From NCBI GenBank assembly GCA_046330435.1, contig JAXLST010000013.1, forward strand, positions 1 through 64,000: DNA of 64,000 nucleotides. The letters are read 5' to 3'. Numbering within the stretch: position 1 is the first letter of the stretch; the number at the start of each line of letters is the position of its first letter. The DNA is from Ga0077560 sp046330435. GTDB taxonomy: Bacteria; Actinomycetota; Thermoleophilia; Miltoncostaeales; Miltoncostaeaceae. Below, in pieces: positions 39,385 through 48,160 of the stretch. Position numbers and translations under genes: made by a program. Below the pieces are notes generated by a model, which worked only from the letters and a program-made list of their open reading frames with translations, had not been told where the DNA came from and did not search any database.

Positions 39385-39648
39385 ATGGCGCGGCCCACAC
39401 TTCGGAAGACCGACTTCGCGAACATCGACGCGCGTGTGAGATGTCCCACCGAGGACTGCTGGGGCGAGCTCCTGCTGATGCCCACCGGGGCGGCCGACGA
39501 GGAGGGCATCCCGGCGTTCCTGGAGCGCACGATGTGCCCATTGTGCGGGGGTGTCTTCGAGATCGAGCAGGACATGTCGGACCGCGACCTGTTCCTCAAG
39601 GTGTCCCACATGCGCGCCAACCCGATGGAGGGGCTGGATGACGCCTGA
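39385..39648 (+). CDS. small zinc-ribbon-like protein
   Basis: An 87-residue protein with two Cys pairs, CPTEDC and CPLC, about 30 residues apart, the pattern of a zinc ribbon. The rest is acidic with a helical C-terminus. Unknown function. The leaderless start at ATG 39385 is chosen; GTG 39379 would sit inside the gap after the -10 box. It overlaps the next gene by 11 nt. Confidence 0.68.
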   Translation: MARPTLRKTDFANIDARVRCPTEDCWGELLLMPTGAADEEGIPAFLERTMCPLCGGVFEIEQDMSDRDLFLKVSHMRANPMEGLDDA

Positions 39649-40234
39649 GCCCGCCCACCGCGCGGCCATGATGGCCGGGGCCCGCGAGGTCATGGCGGTG
39701 CTGGTGGCGGCCGCGGTGGCCGGGGTCGTCTGGCTCATCCCCATGCAGGAGGCCTGGAAGAAGGGCTGGACCGAGCACGACGCCAACGCGGCGATGGGCG
39801 ACCTGGTGGGCGCCACCGGCGACCAGGTCGCGCGGCAGGGACTGCTGTGGATCGCCGTCGCGGCGGTCGTGCTGGCCGTGCTGCACGCCGTGGCCACGGC
39901 CGTCCTGCCCCGCCACTGGCTGTGGCACGGCGTCGCGACGGGCGTCGTGATCGCGCTGGCGTGGGGCCTGGTGTTCGCGCCGGTCACCGGCGACCGCACG
40001 GAGTACCCGGGCGGGTTCTTCGGCCTGGACGCCGGCACGGCCACCCTGTTCGTGAGCGTCGTGGCGGCGCTCGCGGCGGGCCTCGCGATGGCCCGCGTCC
40101 ACGCCCTGGTGCGCAGCGCGGACTGGTGGGAGCGCAAGCACTTCGACCTGCGCGAGAGCATCGAGGGGATCTTCACCGAGGAGAAGCCGGAGACCGGCGA
40201 GACCGGCTACCGGCCCGAGGGCTTCACCGAGTAG
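39638..40234 (+). CDS. CbtA-like membrane protein
   Basis: A 198-residue protein with about five membrane helices and a charged C-terminal tail (about 165-198). The first helix carries PMQEAW and later loops contain LPRHWLWHG and FAPVTGDRTEYPGG, suggestive of CbtA-type (cobalt transport-associated) proteins; this assignment is weak. ATG 39638 follows GGAGGGG and lies inside the zinc-ribbon gene's last codons, so the two genes are coupled. Confidence 0.5.
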   Translation: MTPEPAHRAAMMAGAREVMAVLVAAAVAGVVWLIPMQEAWKKGWTEHDANAAMGDLVGATGDQVARQGLLWIAVAAVVLAVLHAVATAVLPRHWLWHGVATGVVIALAWGLVFAPVTGDRTEYPGGFFGLDAGTATLFVSVVAALAAGLAMARVHALVRSADWWERKHFDLRESIEGIFTEEKPETGETGYRPEGFTE

Positions 40235-40237
40235 CCC

Positions 40238-40462
40238 CTACTCGAACTCCCCGAACAGCGGCGCGAACAGGGTGGCGTACGCTCCCGGGGTGACGCCGAT
40301 CGCCTCCGGCGGGCAGGCCCGCTCCAGCTCCTCCAGGTCCGCGAAGACCGCCGCGGGATCGAGGCGCGCCGCGACCGCGTCGCGCAGGCCCGAGCGGCCG
40401 GGGAACGCGGCGCATGCGGCGACGACGTCGGCGCCGCGGACGGGGCGGTCGTAGGTGTCCAC
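40238..40462 (-). CDS. small acidic protein, unknown
   Basis: A 74-residue soluble helical protein (GADVVAACAAFPGRSGLRDAVAARL, then DPAAVFADLEELERACPPEAIG). I do not recognise it. GTG 40462 is chosen since a TAGCAT box lies 8 nt upstream; GTG 40468 is too close. Its start overlaps the start of the divergent transporter gene by 8 nt. Confidence 0.5.
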   Translation of the reverse strand: MDTYDRPVRGADVVAACAAFPGRSGLRDAVAARLDPAAVFADLEELERACPPEAIGVTPGAYATLFAPLFGEFE

Positions 40463-41642
40463 CGCCACCGATGCTACGTCCGCCGGGACCGGCGTGTTCG
40501 ACCGCACGGGCATCCTGAGCCTGGCCGCGGGCCACTTCATGGTCGACATGGTGGTGGGCGCCCTGCCGGCCCTGCTGCCGCTGTTCGTGCGGGAGTACCG
40601 GCTGTCGGACCTCGCGGCGTCGATGATCCTGGGGGCGTCCCTGCTGGCGTCGTCGGCCATCCAGCCGGTGTTCGGCATCGTCGCGGACCGCCGGGCGGCG
40701 CCCTGGCTGCTGTACGGCGGGGTCGCGGTGGGCGCGACGGCGATGGCCCTCACCGGGCTGCTGGGGACCTACGCCGCGATCCTGGGGATGGTGGTGGTGT
40801 CGGGGCTCGGCATCGCCGCATACCACCCGGAGGCCGCCCGGGTCGCGAACCGACTGTCCGGCGGGCGCCCGGCGACGGGACTGGCGTGGTTCATGGTGGG
40901 CGGCAACGCGGGGTTCGCGGCGGGCCCGCTGGTGGCGGCGATCGCCATCCCCTTCCTGGGGTTGCGCAGCACGCTGGTGTTCATCGTGCCGGGCCTCGCG
41001 GTCGCGGCGTGGCTGCTGCTGCAGCGCTCGCGCCTCGGCGTGCCCGTGATGCACGCGGCGGCCCGGGCACGCGCCGGCGCCTCCCACATCCCCGGGCTGG
41101 CCCTGCTGATGCTGGTCACCACGTTCCGCACGTGGAGCCAGTTCGGCCTGCTGGCCCTCGTCCCGCTGCTGCTGGTGAAGGAGCGGGGCCTGTCCGACCA
41201 GGCCGGCAGCCTCAGCGTGTTCGCGTTCTCGTTCGCGGGCGCCGTGGGCACGATCGGCGGGGCGCGCATCGCCGACCGGTTCGGGGGCCGCAGGATGCTG
41301 ATGTGGACGATGCCGCCGGCGGCGCCGCTGATCGCCGGCGTGGCGCTGCTTCCCACGCCCCTGGCCATCGTGTCCCTCGCGGGGGCAGGATTGATCCTGA
41401 TGGCGTCCTTCTCGGTGACGATCGCGATGGGGCAGGAGTACCTGCCGGGGCGGCTCGCGCTGGCGGCCGGGCTCATGATCGGGTTCGCGGCGATCGGGTC
41501 GGCGCCGCCGGGGCTGGCGATCTTCGGGGCCCTCGCCGACGCCGCGGGACGGGAGACCGCGATCCTGGCGATCGCCGTCCTCCCCGCGCTCGCCGGGGCG
41601 CTGTCGCTCATGCTGCCCGCCCCGCGGCCGGTGCCCGCCTGA
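40455..41642 (+). CDS. MFS transporter, fosmidomycin-resistance (Fsr) like
   Basis: A 395-residue protein with 12 membrane helices. DMVVGALPALLPLFVREYRLSDLAASMILGASLLASS and GIAAYHPEAARVANRLSGG are close to the Fsr branch of drug-proton antiporters. The start is GTG 40455, in the overlap with the divergent small gene. Its stop shares a base with rarA (TGATG), so the two genes are cotranscribed. Substrate unknown. Confidence 0.8.
   Translation: MSTATDATSAGTGVFDRTGILSLAAGHFMVDMVVGALPALLPLFVREYRLSDLAASMILGASLLASSAIQPVFGIVADRRAAPWLLYGGVAVGATAMALTGLLGTYAAILGMVVVSGLGIAAYHPEAARVANRLSGGRPATGLAWFMVGGNAGFAAGPLVAAIAIPFLGLRSTLVFIVPGLAVAAWLLLQRSRLGVPVMHAAARARAGASHIPGLALLMLVTTFRTWSQFGLLALVPLLLVKERGLSDQAGSLSVFAFSFAGAVGTIGGARIADRFGGRRMLMWTMPPAAPLIAGVALLPTPLAIVSLAGAGLILMASFSVTIAMGQEYLPGRLALAAGLMIGFAAIGSAPPGLAIFGALADAAGRETAILAIAVLPALAGALSLMLPAPRPVPA
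40471..40476 (-). promoter_or_regulatory. -10 box of a leaderless promoter (TAGCAT)
   Basis: Minus strand, 8 nt before GTG 40462. Confidence 0.4.
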
Positions 41643-43000
41643 TGGCCCGCGGCAAGCCGCAGCCGCAGGGGCAGGACCTGTTCGGCGCGATGGTCGAGGA
41701 CCGGCTCGCGAAGACCGGCCCCATGGCGGCCCGCATGCGGCCGCGCACCCTGGAGGAGATCGCCGGGCAGCCCGCGCTGCTGGGCGACGAGGGGTTCCTG
41801 CGGCGGGCGATCGCCGAGGACCGGGTGCCGTCGATGATCCTGTACGGCCCGCCCGGTGCCGGGAAGACGACCCTTGCCCGCGTCGTGGCGAACACCACCC
41901 GGGCCGCGTTCGAGGAGCTGTCGGCCACGCAGGCCACCGTCGCCGACGTGCGCGCCGCCCTGCAGCGGGCGCGCGACCGGGCGGTCACCGGCGGCCGCAC
42001 GGTGCTGTTCATCGACGAGATCCACCGCTTCAACAAGTCCCAGCAGGACGCCCTGCTGCCGGCGGTGGAGGAGGGCCTGGTGACGCTGGTGGGCGCCACC
42101 ACCGAGAACCCGTACTACGAGGTCAACTCGGCGCTGGTGTCCCGCATGCGCGTGATGGTGCTGGAGCCCTTGCCGCCGGAGGCCGTGGCGGACCTGCTGG
42201 ACCGCGCCGCCGGCGACGAGCGCGGGCTCGCGGGCCGGGTCGTGCTGGACCCGGAGGCCCGGGACGCCCTGGTGAGCCGGGCCAACGGCGACGCCCGGTC
42301 CGCGCTGAACCTGCTGGAGGCGGCGGCCGGCGGCGTCGCGGACGGCGGCACCGTGACGGTGGACGACGTCATGGCCGCCGGGGGCGGGCGCGCCGTCGCC
42401 TACGACCGGGCCGGCGACGCCCACTACGACACCATCTCGGCGTTCATCAAGAGCATGCGGGCCAGCGACCCGGACGCCGCCGTCTACTACCTGGCGGTCA
42501 TGCTCGCCGGCGGCGAGGACCCCAAGTTCATCGCCCGGCGCATCATCGTCGCCGCGTCCGAGGACGTGGGGAACGCCGATCCGATGGCGCTGAACGTCGC
42601 GACGGCCGCGTCGCGGGCGGTGGAGTTCGTGGGGCTCCCGGAGGCCCGCATCAACCTCGCCCAGGCGGCGATCTACGTCGCCCTGGCGCCGAAGAGCGAC
42701 GCCTCGTACCGGGCGATCAACGCCGCGCTGGCGCGGGTGGAGGCGGAGGGGGCGCGCCGCCCGCCGCTGGCCCTGCGCGACGCGAGCCGCCCCAACGCCA
42801 AGCACTTCGGGCACGGCACCGGGTACGTGAACCCGCACCGCACCCCGCAGGGGTACCTGCCGGGATCGCTGCTGCCGGAGGGCATGGAGGGCGAGCGGTT
42901 CTACGCGCCCACCGACCGCGGGCCCGAGGGGCGCATGTCGGAGCGGCTGCGGCGGCTGCGCGGCGACGACCGCGAGGACGCGGACGAGCGGCCGTTCTGA
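41642..43000 (+). CDS. rarA: replication-associated recombination protein RarA (MgsA)
   Basis: A 452-residue AAA+ ATPase. Walker A is GPPGAGKTT (about 69), Walker B is LFIDEIHRFNKSQQDALLP, sensor 1 is in VGATTENP and the C-terminal region (SRPNAKHFGHGTGYVNPHRTPQGYLP) is the tetramerisation domain specific to RarA/WRNIP1. It acts at stalled replication forks. ATG 41642 overlaps the transporter stop. Confidence 0.95.
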   Translation: MARGKPQPQGQDLFGAMVEDRLAKTGPMAARMRPRTLEEIAGQPALLGDEGFLRRAIAEDRVPSMILYGPPGAGKTTLARVVANTTRAAFEELSATQATVADVRAALQRARDRAVTGGRTVLFIDEIHRFNKSQQDALLPAVEEGLVTLVGATTENPYYEVNSALVSRMRVMVLEPLPPEAVADLLDRAAGDERGLAGRVVLDPEARDALVSRANGDARSALNLLEAAAGGVADGGTVTVDDVMAAGGGRAVAYDRAGDAHYDTISAFIKSMRASDPDAAVYYLAVMLAGGEDPKFIARRIIVAASEDVGNADPMALNVATAASRAVEFVGLPEARINLAQAAIYVALAPKSDASYRAINAALARVEAEGARRPPLALRDASRPNAKHFGHGTGYVNPHRTPQGYLPGSLLPEGMEGERFYAPTDRGPEGRMSERLRRLRGDDREDADERPF

Positions 43001-43013
43001 CCTCCCGGTCCGC

Positions 43014-43019
43014 TACGGT
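43014..43019 (+). promoter_or_regulatory. -10 box of a leaderless promoter (TACGGT)
   Basis: Six nucleotides before ATG 43026 of the YqeY gene. Confidence 0.45.
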
Positions 43020-43025
43020 CACGGC

Positions 43026-43472
43026 ATGAGCATCGCCGAACAGCTGGACACCGACGCCAAGCAGGCGCTCCGCGACGGGGACAAGGCCCGCCTCGCGGTG
43101 CTGCGCCGTGCCAGGGCCGCACTGAAGAACGCGGAGATCGACGCCCGCGGGGAGCTCTCCGAGGACGACACCATCAAGGTCCTGCAGGGCCTGGTGAAGC
43201 GCCACAAGGAGTCCATCGAGCAGTTCACGGCCGGCGGCCGGAACGACCTGGTGGAGAAGGAGGTCGCGGAGATGGCGGTCCTCGAGGAGTACCTGCCCGC
43301 GCAGCTCGACGACGCCGCCATCGAGGCGGTCGTCGCGGAGGTCATCGCCGCCGAGGGCGTCACGGATGTGAAGGGCCTCGGGAAGATCATGAAGCCCGCG
43401 ATGGCGCGCCTCGCCGGCCAGGCCGACGGCGGCCGGGTGCGGGAGATCGCGCAGAAGCTCCTGCAGGGCTGA
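43026..43472 (+). CDS. GatB/YqeY domain protein
   Basis: A 148-residue YqeY protein, related to the C-terminal tRNA-binding part of GatB. SIAEQLDTDAKQALRDGDKARLAVLRRARAALKNAEID and MAVLEEYLPAQLDDAAIEAVVAEVI are typical, and the tail contains GKIMKPAMARLAGQADGGRV. It may assist amidotransferase or tRNA handling; the precise role is unknown. ATG 43026 is leaderless after a TACGGT box. Confidence 0.92.
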   Translation: MSIAEQLDTDAKQALRDGDKARLAVLRRARAALKNAEIDARGELSEDDTIKVLQGLVKRHKESIEQFTAGGRNDLVEKEVAEMAVLEEYLPAQLDDAAIEAVVAEVIAAEGVTDVKGLGKIMKPAMARLAGQADGGRVREIAQKLLQG

Positions 43473-43475
43473 GCC

Positions 43476-43988
43476 GTGGCCAACCTCCCCCGCGGCGTGC
43501 ACCCCGTCACCCCCGGCCCCGGGCAGGAGTCCGTGTGGGACTACCCCCGCCCGCCGCGCCTGGAGGCCAACACCCGCCATCTGGTGGTGGTGTTCGGCGG
43601 AGAGGTGGTCGCCGAGACCCGCGGCGGCTACCGGGTGCTGGAGACCTCCCACCCGCCGCAGTACTACTTCCCGCCCGAGGACATCTCCGCCGGGGCCCTT
43701 CGCGAGGCGGCCGGCGGCCGCACGATGTGCGAGTGGAAGGGCGAGGCGGAGTACTGGGACGTCCACGGCGGCGGCGGCGTGGCGAGCCGCTCGGCCTGGA
43801 GCTACCCGTCCCCGGTGGCGGCCTTCGCCCCGCTGGCCGGGCACGTCGCGTTCTACGCGGCGCCGATGGACCGCTGCGAGGTGGACGGCGAGGTCGTCAC
43901 CCCCCAGCCAGGCGGGTTCTACGGCGGGTGGATCACGTCCCACGTCGTGGGGCCGTTCAAGGGCGAGCCGGGCTCCCGGGGCTGGTAG
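43476..43988 (+). CDS. DUF427 protein
   Basis: A 170-residue DUF427 protein. Conserved parts include ESVWDYPRPPRLE, VFGGEVVAETRGGYRVLETSHPPQYYFPPEDI, CEWKGEAEYWDV and FYAAPMDRCEVDGEVV. The fold is a small beta barrel of unknown activity. GTG 43476 follows the YqeY stop by 3 nt. The 3' end overlaps the convergent SIMPL gene by 32 nt. Confidence 0.88.
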   Translation: MANLPRGVHPVTPGPGQESVWDYPRPPRLEANTRHLVVVFGGEVVAETRGGYRVLETSHPPQYYFPPEDISAGALREAAGGRTMCEWKGEAEYWDVHGGGGVASRSAWSYPSPVAAFAPLAGHVAFYAAPMDRCEVDGEVVTPQPGGFYGGWITSHVVGPFKGEPGSRGW

Positions 43989-44583
43989 CGAAGCGCACGG
44001 TCACCGTCGCGGTGACCGTCTGCTCACCGGGCTCGACCGCGATGCCCTTGGCCGACCGCATCTCGGCCGCCATCAGCACCGGCGGCCCGCCGGCGGACGC
44101 GCCGCCCTCGGCGACCGCCTCGATGGCGCCGAGCTGCAGCCCGGCGGCCGCTGCGAGCCCGGCGGCCTTGGCGCGGGCGTCCTCCACGGCCAGGTCCAGG
44201 GCACGGGCGTAGGCGGCGGAGGTGTCGGCCACCTCCATGGACAGGCCGTCCACGCGGGTGGCGCCGGCGGTGATGGCCGCGTCCAGGACGGCCCCGACCC
44301 GCTCGGTGTCCCGCACCGTCGCCGCGATCGCGCAGCCCGCGGCGTACCCGTCGGGTGCGCCGGCGTTGGAGTAGCGCTGCCCCACCGACAGGTGGGCGGT
44401 GCGCAGGTCCGCGTCGCCGAGGCCGGCGGCGCGCAGGGCGCCGGAGACCGCGCCCACGCGGGTCTCCAGGGCGGCCATCGCCTCGGCGGCGGTGGCGGCC
44501 TCCGCCTGCATGCCCAGGTGGATGCGGGCGAGGTCCGGGCGGGCCTCGACGCCCGCGGTCCCGGTGACGGTGATGCCGGTCAC
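43957..44583 (-). CDS. SIMPL-domain (DUF541) protein
   Basis: A 208-residue protein with the SIMPL arrangement: ITVTGTAGVEARPDLARIHLGMQAEAATAAEA, then VGQRYSNAGAPDGYAAGCAIAATVRD and a C-terminal strand (TVTATVTVRF). No signal peptide is seen, so it seems cytoplasmic, unlike many homologues. Function unknown. GTG 44583 follows a TAGCGT box by 6 nt. Confidence 0.85.
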   Translation of the reverse strand: MTGITVTGTAGVEARPDLARIHLGMQAEAATAAEAMAALETRVGAVSGALRAAGLGDADLRTAHLSVGQRYSNAGAPDGYAAGCAIAATVRDTERVGAVLDAAITAGATRVDGLSMEVADTSAAYARALDLAVEDARAKAAGLAAAAGLQLGAIEAVAEGGASAGGPPVLMAAEMRSAKGIAVEPGEQTVTATVTVRFATSPGSPARP

Positions 44584-44589
44584 GGCGCC

Positions 44590-44595
44590 ACGCTA
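44590..44595 (-). promoter_or_regulatory. -10 box of a leaderless promoter (TAGCGT)
   Basis: Minus strand, 6 nt before GTG 44583 of the SIMPL gene. Confidence 0.45.
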
Positions 44596-44611
44596 CACCG
44601 GGGGCGGGTGG

Positions 44612-46528
44612 TCAGGTGAGGCGCTTCACGCGGGCCGGGCCGTCGGCCACCCGCCAGATGCGCAGCCGCAGGGGCCGGTGTCCCCGGGCGCCCACCACCA
44701 CCAGCCGCGTCCCGGCGCGCGGGACGCGGATGCGCACGACCCCGCCGGGCGCCGCGACGGAGCGCCGGCCGAGGCGGACGCGCGCGCCGGAGACCGTGCG
44801 GAACCGCAGGGTGAGGGTGCTCGTCGCGGCGTTCCACGACTGCCGCAGCACACGGCCCGCGAGACCGGCGTTGCCGGTGCCGGGCGGGTCGGGCGGGCCG
44901 GCGTCGACCGCGGCGACGGGGCTGTTGACGGCCACCAGCCGGATGATCGTGTCGGAGGAGTTGCCCACGACGTCCATCGCGCGGACGGTCACGCGGTGCG
45001 TGCCGGCGGCCACCCTGATGATCCCAGTGCCCTGGGCGAGGTCCGAGCGGAACGCCTCCTTGGCGTCCACGTAGACCGTGACGCGCGCCAGGCCGCTGCC
45101 GCCGGCCTCCTCGGAGGTCGACCACGTCAGCGACTGCTCCCCCGCGCCGACGCGGGTGTCGGACTCGAGGTTGATGACGGGCGCCGTGGGCGGCGTGAGG
45201 TCCGCCGCGCGGTCGACACGGGGCAGCGGCCCCACGTTGGGCTGCCCCTCGGGCTGAGGGGTGCCGGTGGCCCGGATGCGGGCGAGCACCTCCGCCGGGG
45301 TGAACGGCGTCCCGCGCTGTGCCCGGGCGATGCCCTGCATCGAGGCGATGGCCCCGGCGACGGCAGCGGATGCGCTGGAGGTGCCGTTGAAGCACGCGGT
45401 GTAGCTGCGGGAGCCGTCGGCGTCGCCGCCCACCAGGTACGGGTAGTAGGACGGCGCCGCGGTCGCCGTGACCACCGCGTGGGCGGGCCCCTGCACATCG
45501 ATGCGGGAGCCGTAGTTGGAGGACGCGTGGCGGGCCGCGAGCGTCCCGGCGCCCACCGGCACCTCGCCGCCGCCCACCAGGATGGCCGTGTCGGTGAACG
45601 GGGTGTCGGCGCGGGCGTCGTTGTCCAAGTTGAAGCCGCCGTTGCCGGCGGGCAGCACGACGACGATGCCCTTCGCGCTTGCCGCGGCGATGGCGGCGCT
45701 CACCGAAGGCCCGTACTCGCCGGTGTCGGCCGGGCCCTTGGCCTGCGACTGCTGCTCGATGAGCAGCACGTCGCCGGGGTCCAGCTGGTCGGCGGCGGCG
45801 GCGATCGCGAAGGCCGGGTTGTAGACGCTGCCCACCCAGGGGCCCACCGGGATGAGCTCCGCCCGGGGGGCGAGGCCGGTGATGCCGATGCCGTCGGAGC
45901 GGGCGCCGATGAGCGACAGGGCCGCGGTGCCGTGGCTGATGTTCTTGGCCGGCGTGAACCCGGGCCGGTAGGGCTGCGGCAGGTTGCGGTCGGCGAGCTC
46001 GATGTGGGAGGGGTCCCAGTCGTACTCGACGTCGGCGACCTTGACGCCGGCGCCGTCGCCGCCGGCGGGCAGGCTCGTCATGCCCAGGTAGCCGGCCAGC
46101 GGCGACCGGCCGTCGAGCGGCGGCGGCGTGCCGTCGGCCAGCGGGAGCACCTCGCCGATCGCCGCGCATTGCTGGGCGGGCGCCGGTGGCGCGCCGGGGG
46201 CGACGGCGGCGGAGCGGACCGCCGGGAGGGCGCGCAGGCGCGCCGCGAGGCGGCCGGCGGCCGCCCGGTTCGCGGCGGGCACCACCGCCCAGCGGGTGAG
46301 GTCGGGCGTGCGGCGGCCGGACCGGCCCGCGGCGGCGCCCAGGCGGGCGGCCGTGGCGGCCGGGACCATCGGCCGTGCGGACGGCCCGAGCGCATCGACC
46401 GTGGCGCCGGGCGCGAGGCGCACGACGATCTGGGAGGTGGGAGCGGATGCGGGCAGGGCGGTCTGCGCCGTGAGGGCCATCGCGGCGAAGATCGTGAACG
46501 CTGCCATCCGTGCTGGCGTTCCGGGCAC
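44612..46528 (-). CDS. secreted subtilisin-like serine peptidase (S8)
   Basis: A 638-residue exported protease. After a signal peptide (hydrophobic core about 9-25) comes a propeptide-like region with a high Ala/Arg content (to about 125). The S8 catalytic residues can be placed: Asp in VADVEYDWD (about 164), His in ISHGTAALS (about 198), Asn in LPAGNGG (about 293) and Ser in FNGTSSAS (about 381). The C-terminal part holds a fibronectin-like region (NLESDTRV to about 560) and a final beta domain. GTG 46528 is 6 nt after a TACCCT box. Divergent from the ThyX gene. Confidence 0.85.
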   Translation of the reverse strand: MPGTPARMAAFTIFAAMALTAQTALPASAPTSQIVVRLAPGATVDALGPSARPMVPAATAARLGAAAGRSGRRTPDLTRWAVVPAANRAAAGRLAARLRALPAVRSAAVAPGAPPAPAQQCAAIGEVLPLADGTPPPLDGRSPLAGYLGMTSLPAGGDGAGVKVADVEYDWDPSHIELADRNLPQPYRPGFTPAKNISHGTAALSLIGARSDGIGITGLAPRAELIPVGPWVGSVYNPAFAIAAAADQLDPGDVLLIEQQSQAKGPADTGEYGPSVSAAIAAASAKGIVVVLPAGNGGFNLDNDARADTPFTDTAILVGGGEVPVGAGTLAARHASSNYGSRIDVQGPAHAVVTATAAPSYYPYLVGGDADGSRSYTACFNGTSSASAAVAGAIASMQGIARAQRGTPFTPAEVLARIRATGTPQPEGQPNVGPLPRVDRAADLTPPTAPVINLESDTRVGAGEQSLTWSTSEEAGGSGLARVTVYVDAKEAFRSDLAQGTGIIRVAAGTHRVTVRAMDVVGNSSDTIIRLVAVNSPVAAVDAGPPDPPGTGNAGLAGRVLRQSWNAATSTLTLRFRTVSGARVRLGRRSVAAPGGVVRIRVPRAGTRLVVVGARGHRPLRLRIWRVADGPARVKRLT

Positions 46529-46534
46529 GTCGCT

Positions 46535-46540
46535 AGGGTA
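46535..46540 (-). promoter_or_regulatory. -10 box of a leaderless promoter (TACCCT)
   Basis: Minus strand, 6 nt before GTG 46528 of the S8 peptidase gene. Confidence 0.45.
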
Positions 46541-46571
46541 GGACGCGTTCCCGGATTCCGTACTGGACGTT

Positions 46572-48149
46572 GTGGTGGTTTCTGAGCTGACAGAGGTCGA
46601 ATGCGCGCTGATATCGCCATTTGTCACTGACACGACGGGTCCGGTGTTCGCCCTCACGAACCTGCCGGAAACCGTGAAGGGCGCCCTGTTCGCCCGGTAT
46701 TCGCGATCACCGAAGAGCCTTCGGCGCCTTCTGCTGGACGAGTTCATGCCCGACGCGGGCGGCGGCGGCGCGGAGGGGGCGGGCCTGGCGCGGGCCGAGG
46801 CGCTGTACGACCGGGTGCTCGCCGAGTACGGCGACGACTCGGTCGCGCAGCTCGGCGGCGCGCACGTGGCGGTGGAGGGCGCGTCGAACGTGCTCACCAA
46901 GGTGCTCCAGTGGGGACGCCTGGCCAGCTACCTGGAGCAGTCCACCCGGTACATCGCCTACACCGACCGTCCCGGCGGGCGGTGGCGGTACCACACGCCC
47001 GCCCACGTGGCGGCGCACGCTGCGCTCGGGCCGCTGTACGCCGAGACCCTGGACCGCGCGTTCGCGATCTACGCCGACCTGGTGCCGCGCATGACGGCCC
47101 ACTGGGACGCCCGCGTGCCGGACGACGGCGGGCCGCCCGCGGCCCGCGACCGGGCGATCCGCGCCCGGGCGCTGGACTCCCTGCGCGGCCTGCTGCCCGC
47201 GGCGACCACCAGCAACATGGGGATCTTCGCCTCGGGGCAGACGTACGAGGCGCTGCTCATCCGGCTCATGTCGCACCCGCTCGCCGAGGCCCGCGAGTGC
47301 GGCGAGCGGATGCTCGCCCAGCTGCGGCAGGTGATCCCCGCGTTCCTCACCCGCGTGGACCGCCCGGACCGCGGGGTGCGCACCGCCGGCTACCTGTCCG
47401 ACGCGCGCAACGCCACGGCGCGGTGCGCCGCCGAGCTGCTCCCGCCCCCGGACCGCGGCCCGCGCGACGCGCACGTGGAGCTGGTGGACTGGGACCGGGA
47501 CGGCGAGGACCGGGTGGTGGCGCACGCGCTGTGGCCCGACAGCGGCCGCGGCCTCGCGGAGGTGCTGGAGCTGGTGCGGGGGATGAGCTCCGAGGACCGC
47601 GGGCACGTCCTGTCCGCGTACGCCGGCGCGCGCGGCGACCGCCGCCACCGGCCCGGCCGCGCCCTCGAGGCCTGCTCGTACACCTTCGAGGTCACCTGCG
47701 ACTACGGCGCGTACCGCGACCTGCAGCGGCACCGGCTGCTCACCCTGCAGGCCCAGCCGCTCACCCCGCACCTGGGGTGGACGCTGCCGGCCGAGGTGGG
47801 CGACGCCGGCCTGGGCGACGACTACACCCGGGTCATGCGCGAGAGCGCGGAGCTGCACGCCGCCCTGTCGGAGGTGTTCCCCCAGGAGGCGCCGTACGCG
47901 GTGAGCCTGGCCCACCGCATGCGCTTCACGGTGGTCATGAACGCCCGGGAGGCGATGCACCTCATCGAGCTGCGCAGCCAGCCGCAGGGTCACGAGTCGT
48001 ACCGGCGGGTGGCGCAGGACATGCACCGGGCGATCGCGGAGGTCGCCGGCCACCACCACATCGCCGGGATGATGGGGTTCGTGGACCACACCCACGCCGA
48101 GGCCGGACGCATGGCCGCCGAGCGACGCCACGAGGAGCGGCTGCGCTAG
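46572..48149 (+). CDS. tandem-domain ThyX-like protein
   Basis: A 525-residue protein made of two ThyX-like domains (about 20-250 and 275-515). ThyX, flavin-dependent thymidylate synthase, needs the motif RHRxxSxNExSxRY. Domain 1 has WGRLASYLEQSTRY: the Ser, Glu, Ser and Arg-Tyr part is kept but the first Arg-His is lost. Domain 2 has QRHRLLTLQAQPLTPH: the RHR is kept but the rest is lost. The halves may build one composite site or have a new role. GTG 46572 or 46575 are the possible starts; no ribosome site is clear. Confidence 0.8.
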   Translation: MVVSELTEVECALISPFVTDTTGPVFALTNLPETVKGALFARYSRSPKSLRRLLLDEFMPDAGGGGAEGAGLARAEALYDRVLAEYGDDSVAQLGGAHVAVEGASNVLTKVLQWGRLASYLEQSTRYIAYTDRPGGRWRYHTPAHVAAHAALGPLYAETLDRAFAIYADLVPRMTAHWDARVPDDGGPPAARDRAIRARALDSLRGLLPAATTSNMGIFASGQTYEALLIRLMSHPLAEARECGERMLAQLRQVIPAFLTRVDRPDRGVRTAGYLSDARNATARCAAELLPPPDRGPRDAHVELVDWDRDGEDRVVAHALWPDSGRGLAEVLELVRGMSSEDRGHVLSAYAGARGDRRHRPGRALEACSYTFEVTCDYGAYRDLQRHRLLTLQAQPLTPHLGWTLPAEVGDAGLGDDYTRVMRESAELHAALSEVFPQEAPYAVSLAHRMRFTVVMNAREAMHLIELRSQPQGHESYRRVAQDMHRAIAEVAGHHHIAGMMGFVDHTHAEAGRMAAERRHEERLR

Positions 48150-48152
48150 CCT
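48147..48152 (+). promoter_or_regulatory. -10 box of a leaderless promoter (TAGCCT)
   Basis: Eight nucleotides before ATG 48161. It covers the stop codon of the ThyX-like gene (TAG at 48147-48149). Confidence 0.45.
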
Positions 48153-48160
48153 CTGGCGCG

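Noticed and set aside
43957..43988. The 32-nt overlap of DUF427 and SIMPL genes as a sign of mis-called ends
   Set aside because: Both frames keep family-like sequence close to their stops, and convergent overlaps of this size occur in compact genomes.
46572..48149. Calling the tandem protein a normal thymidylate synthase
   Set aside because: Neither domain has the full RHRxxSxNExSxRY motif, so the catalytic role cannot be asserted.
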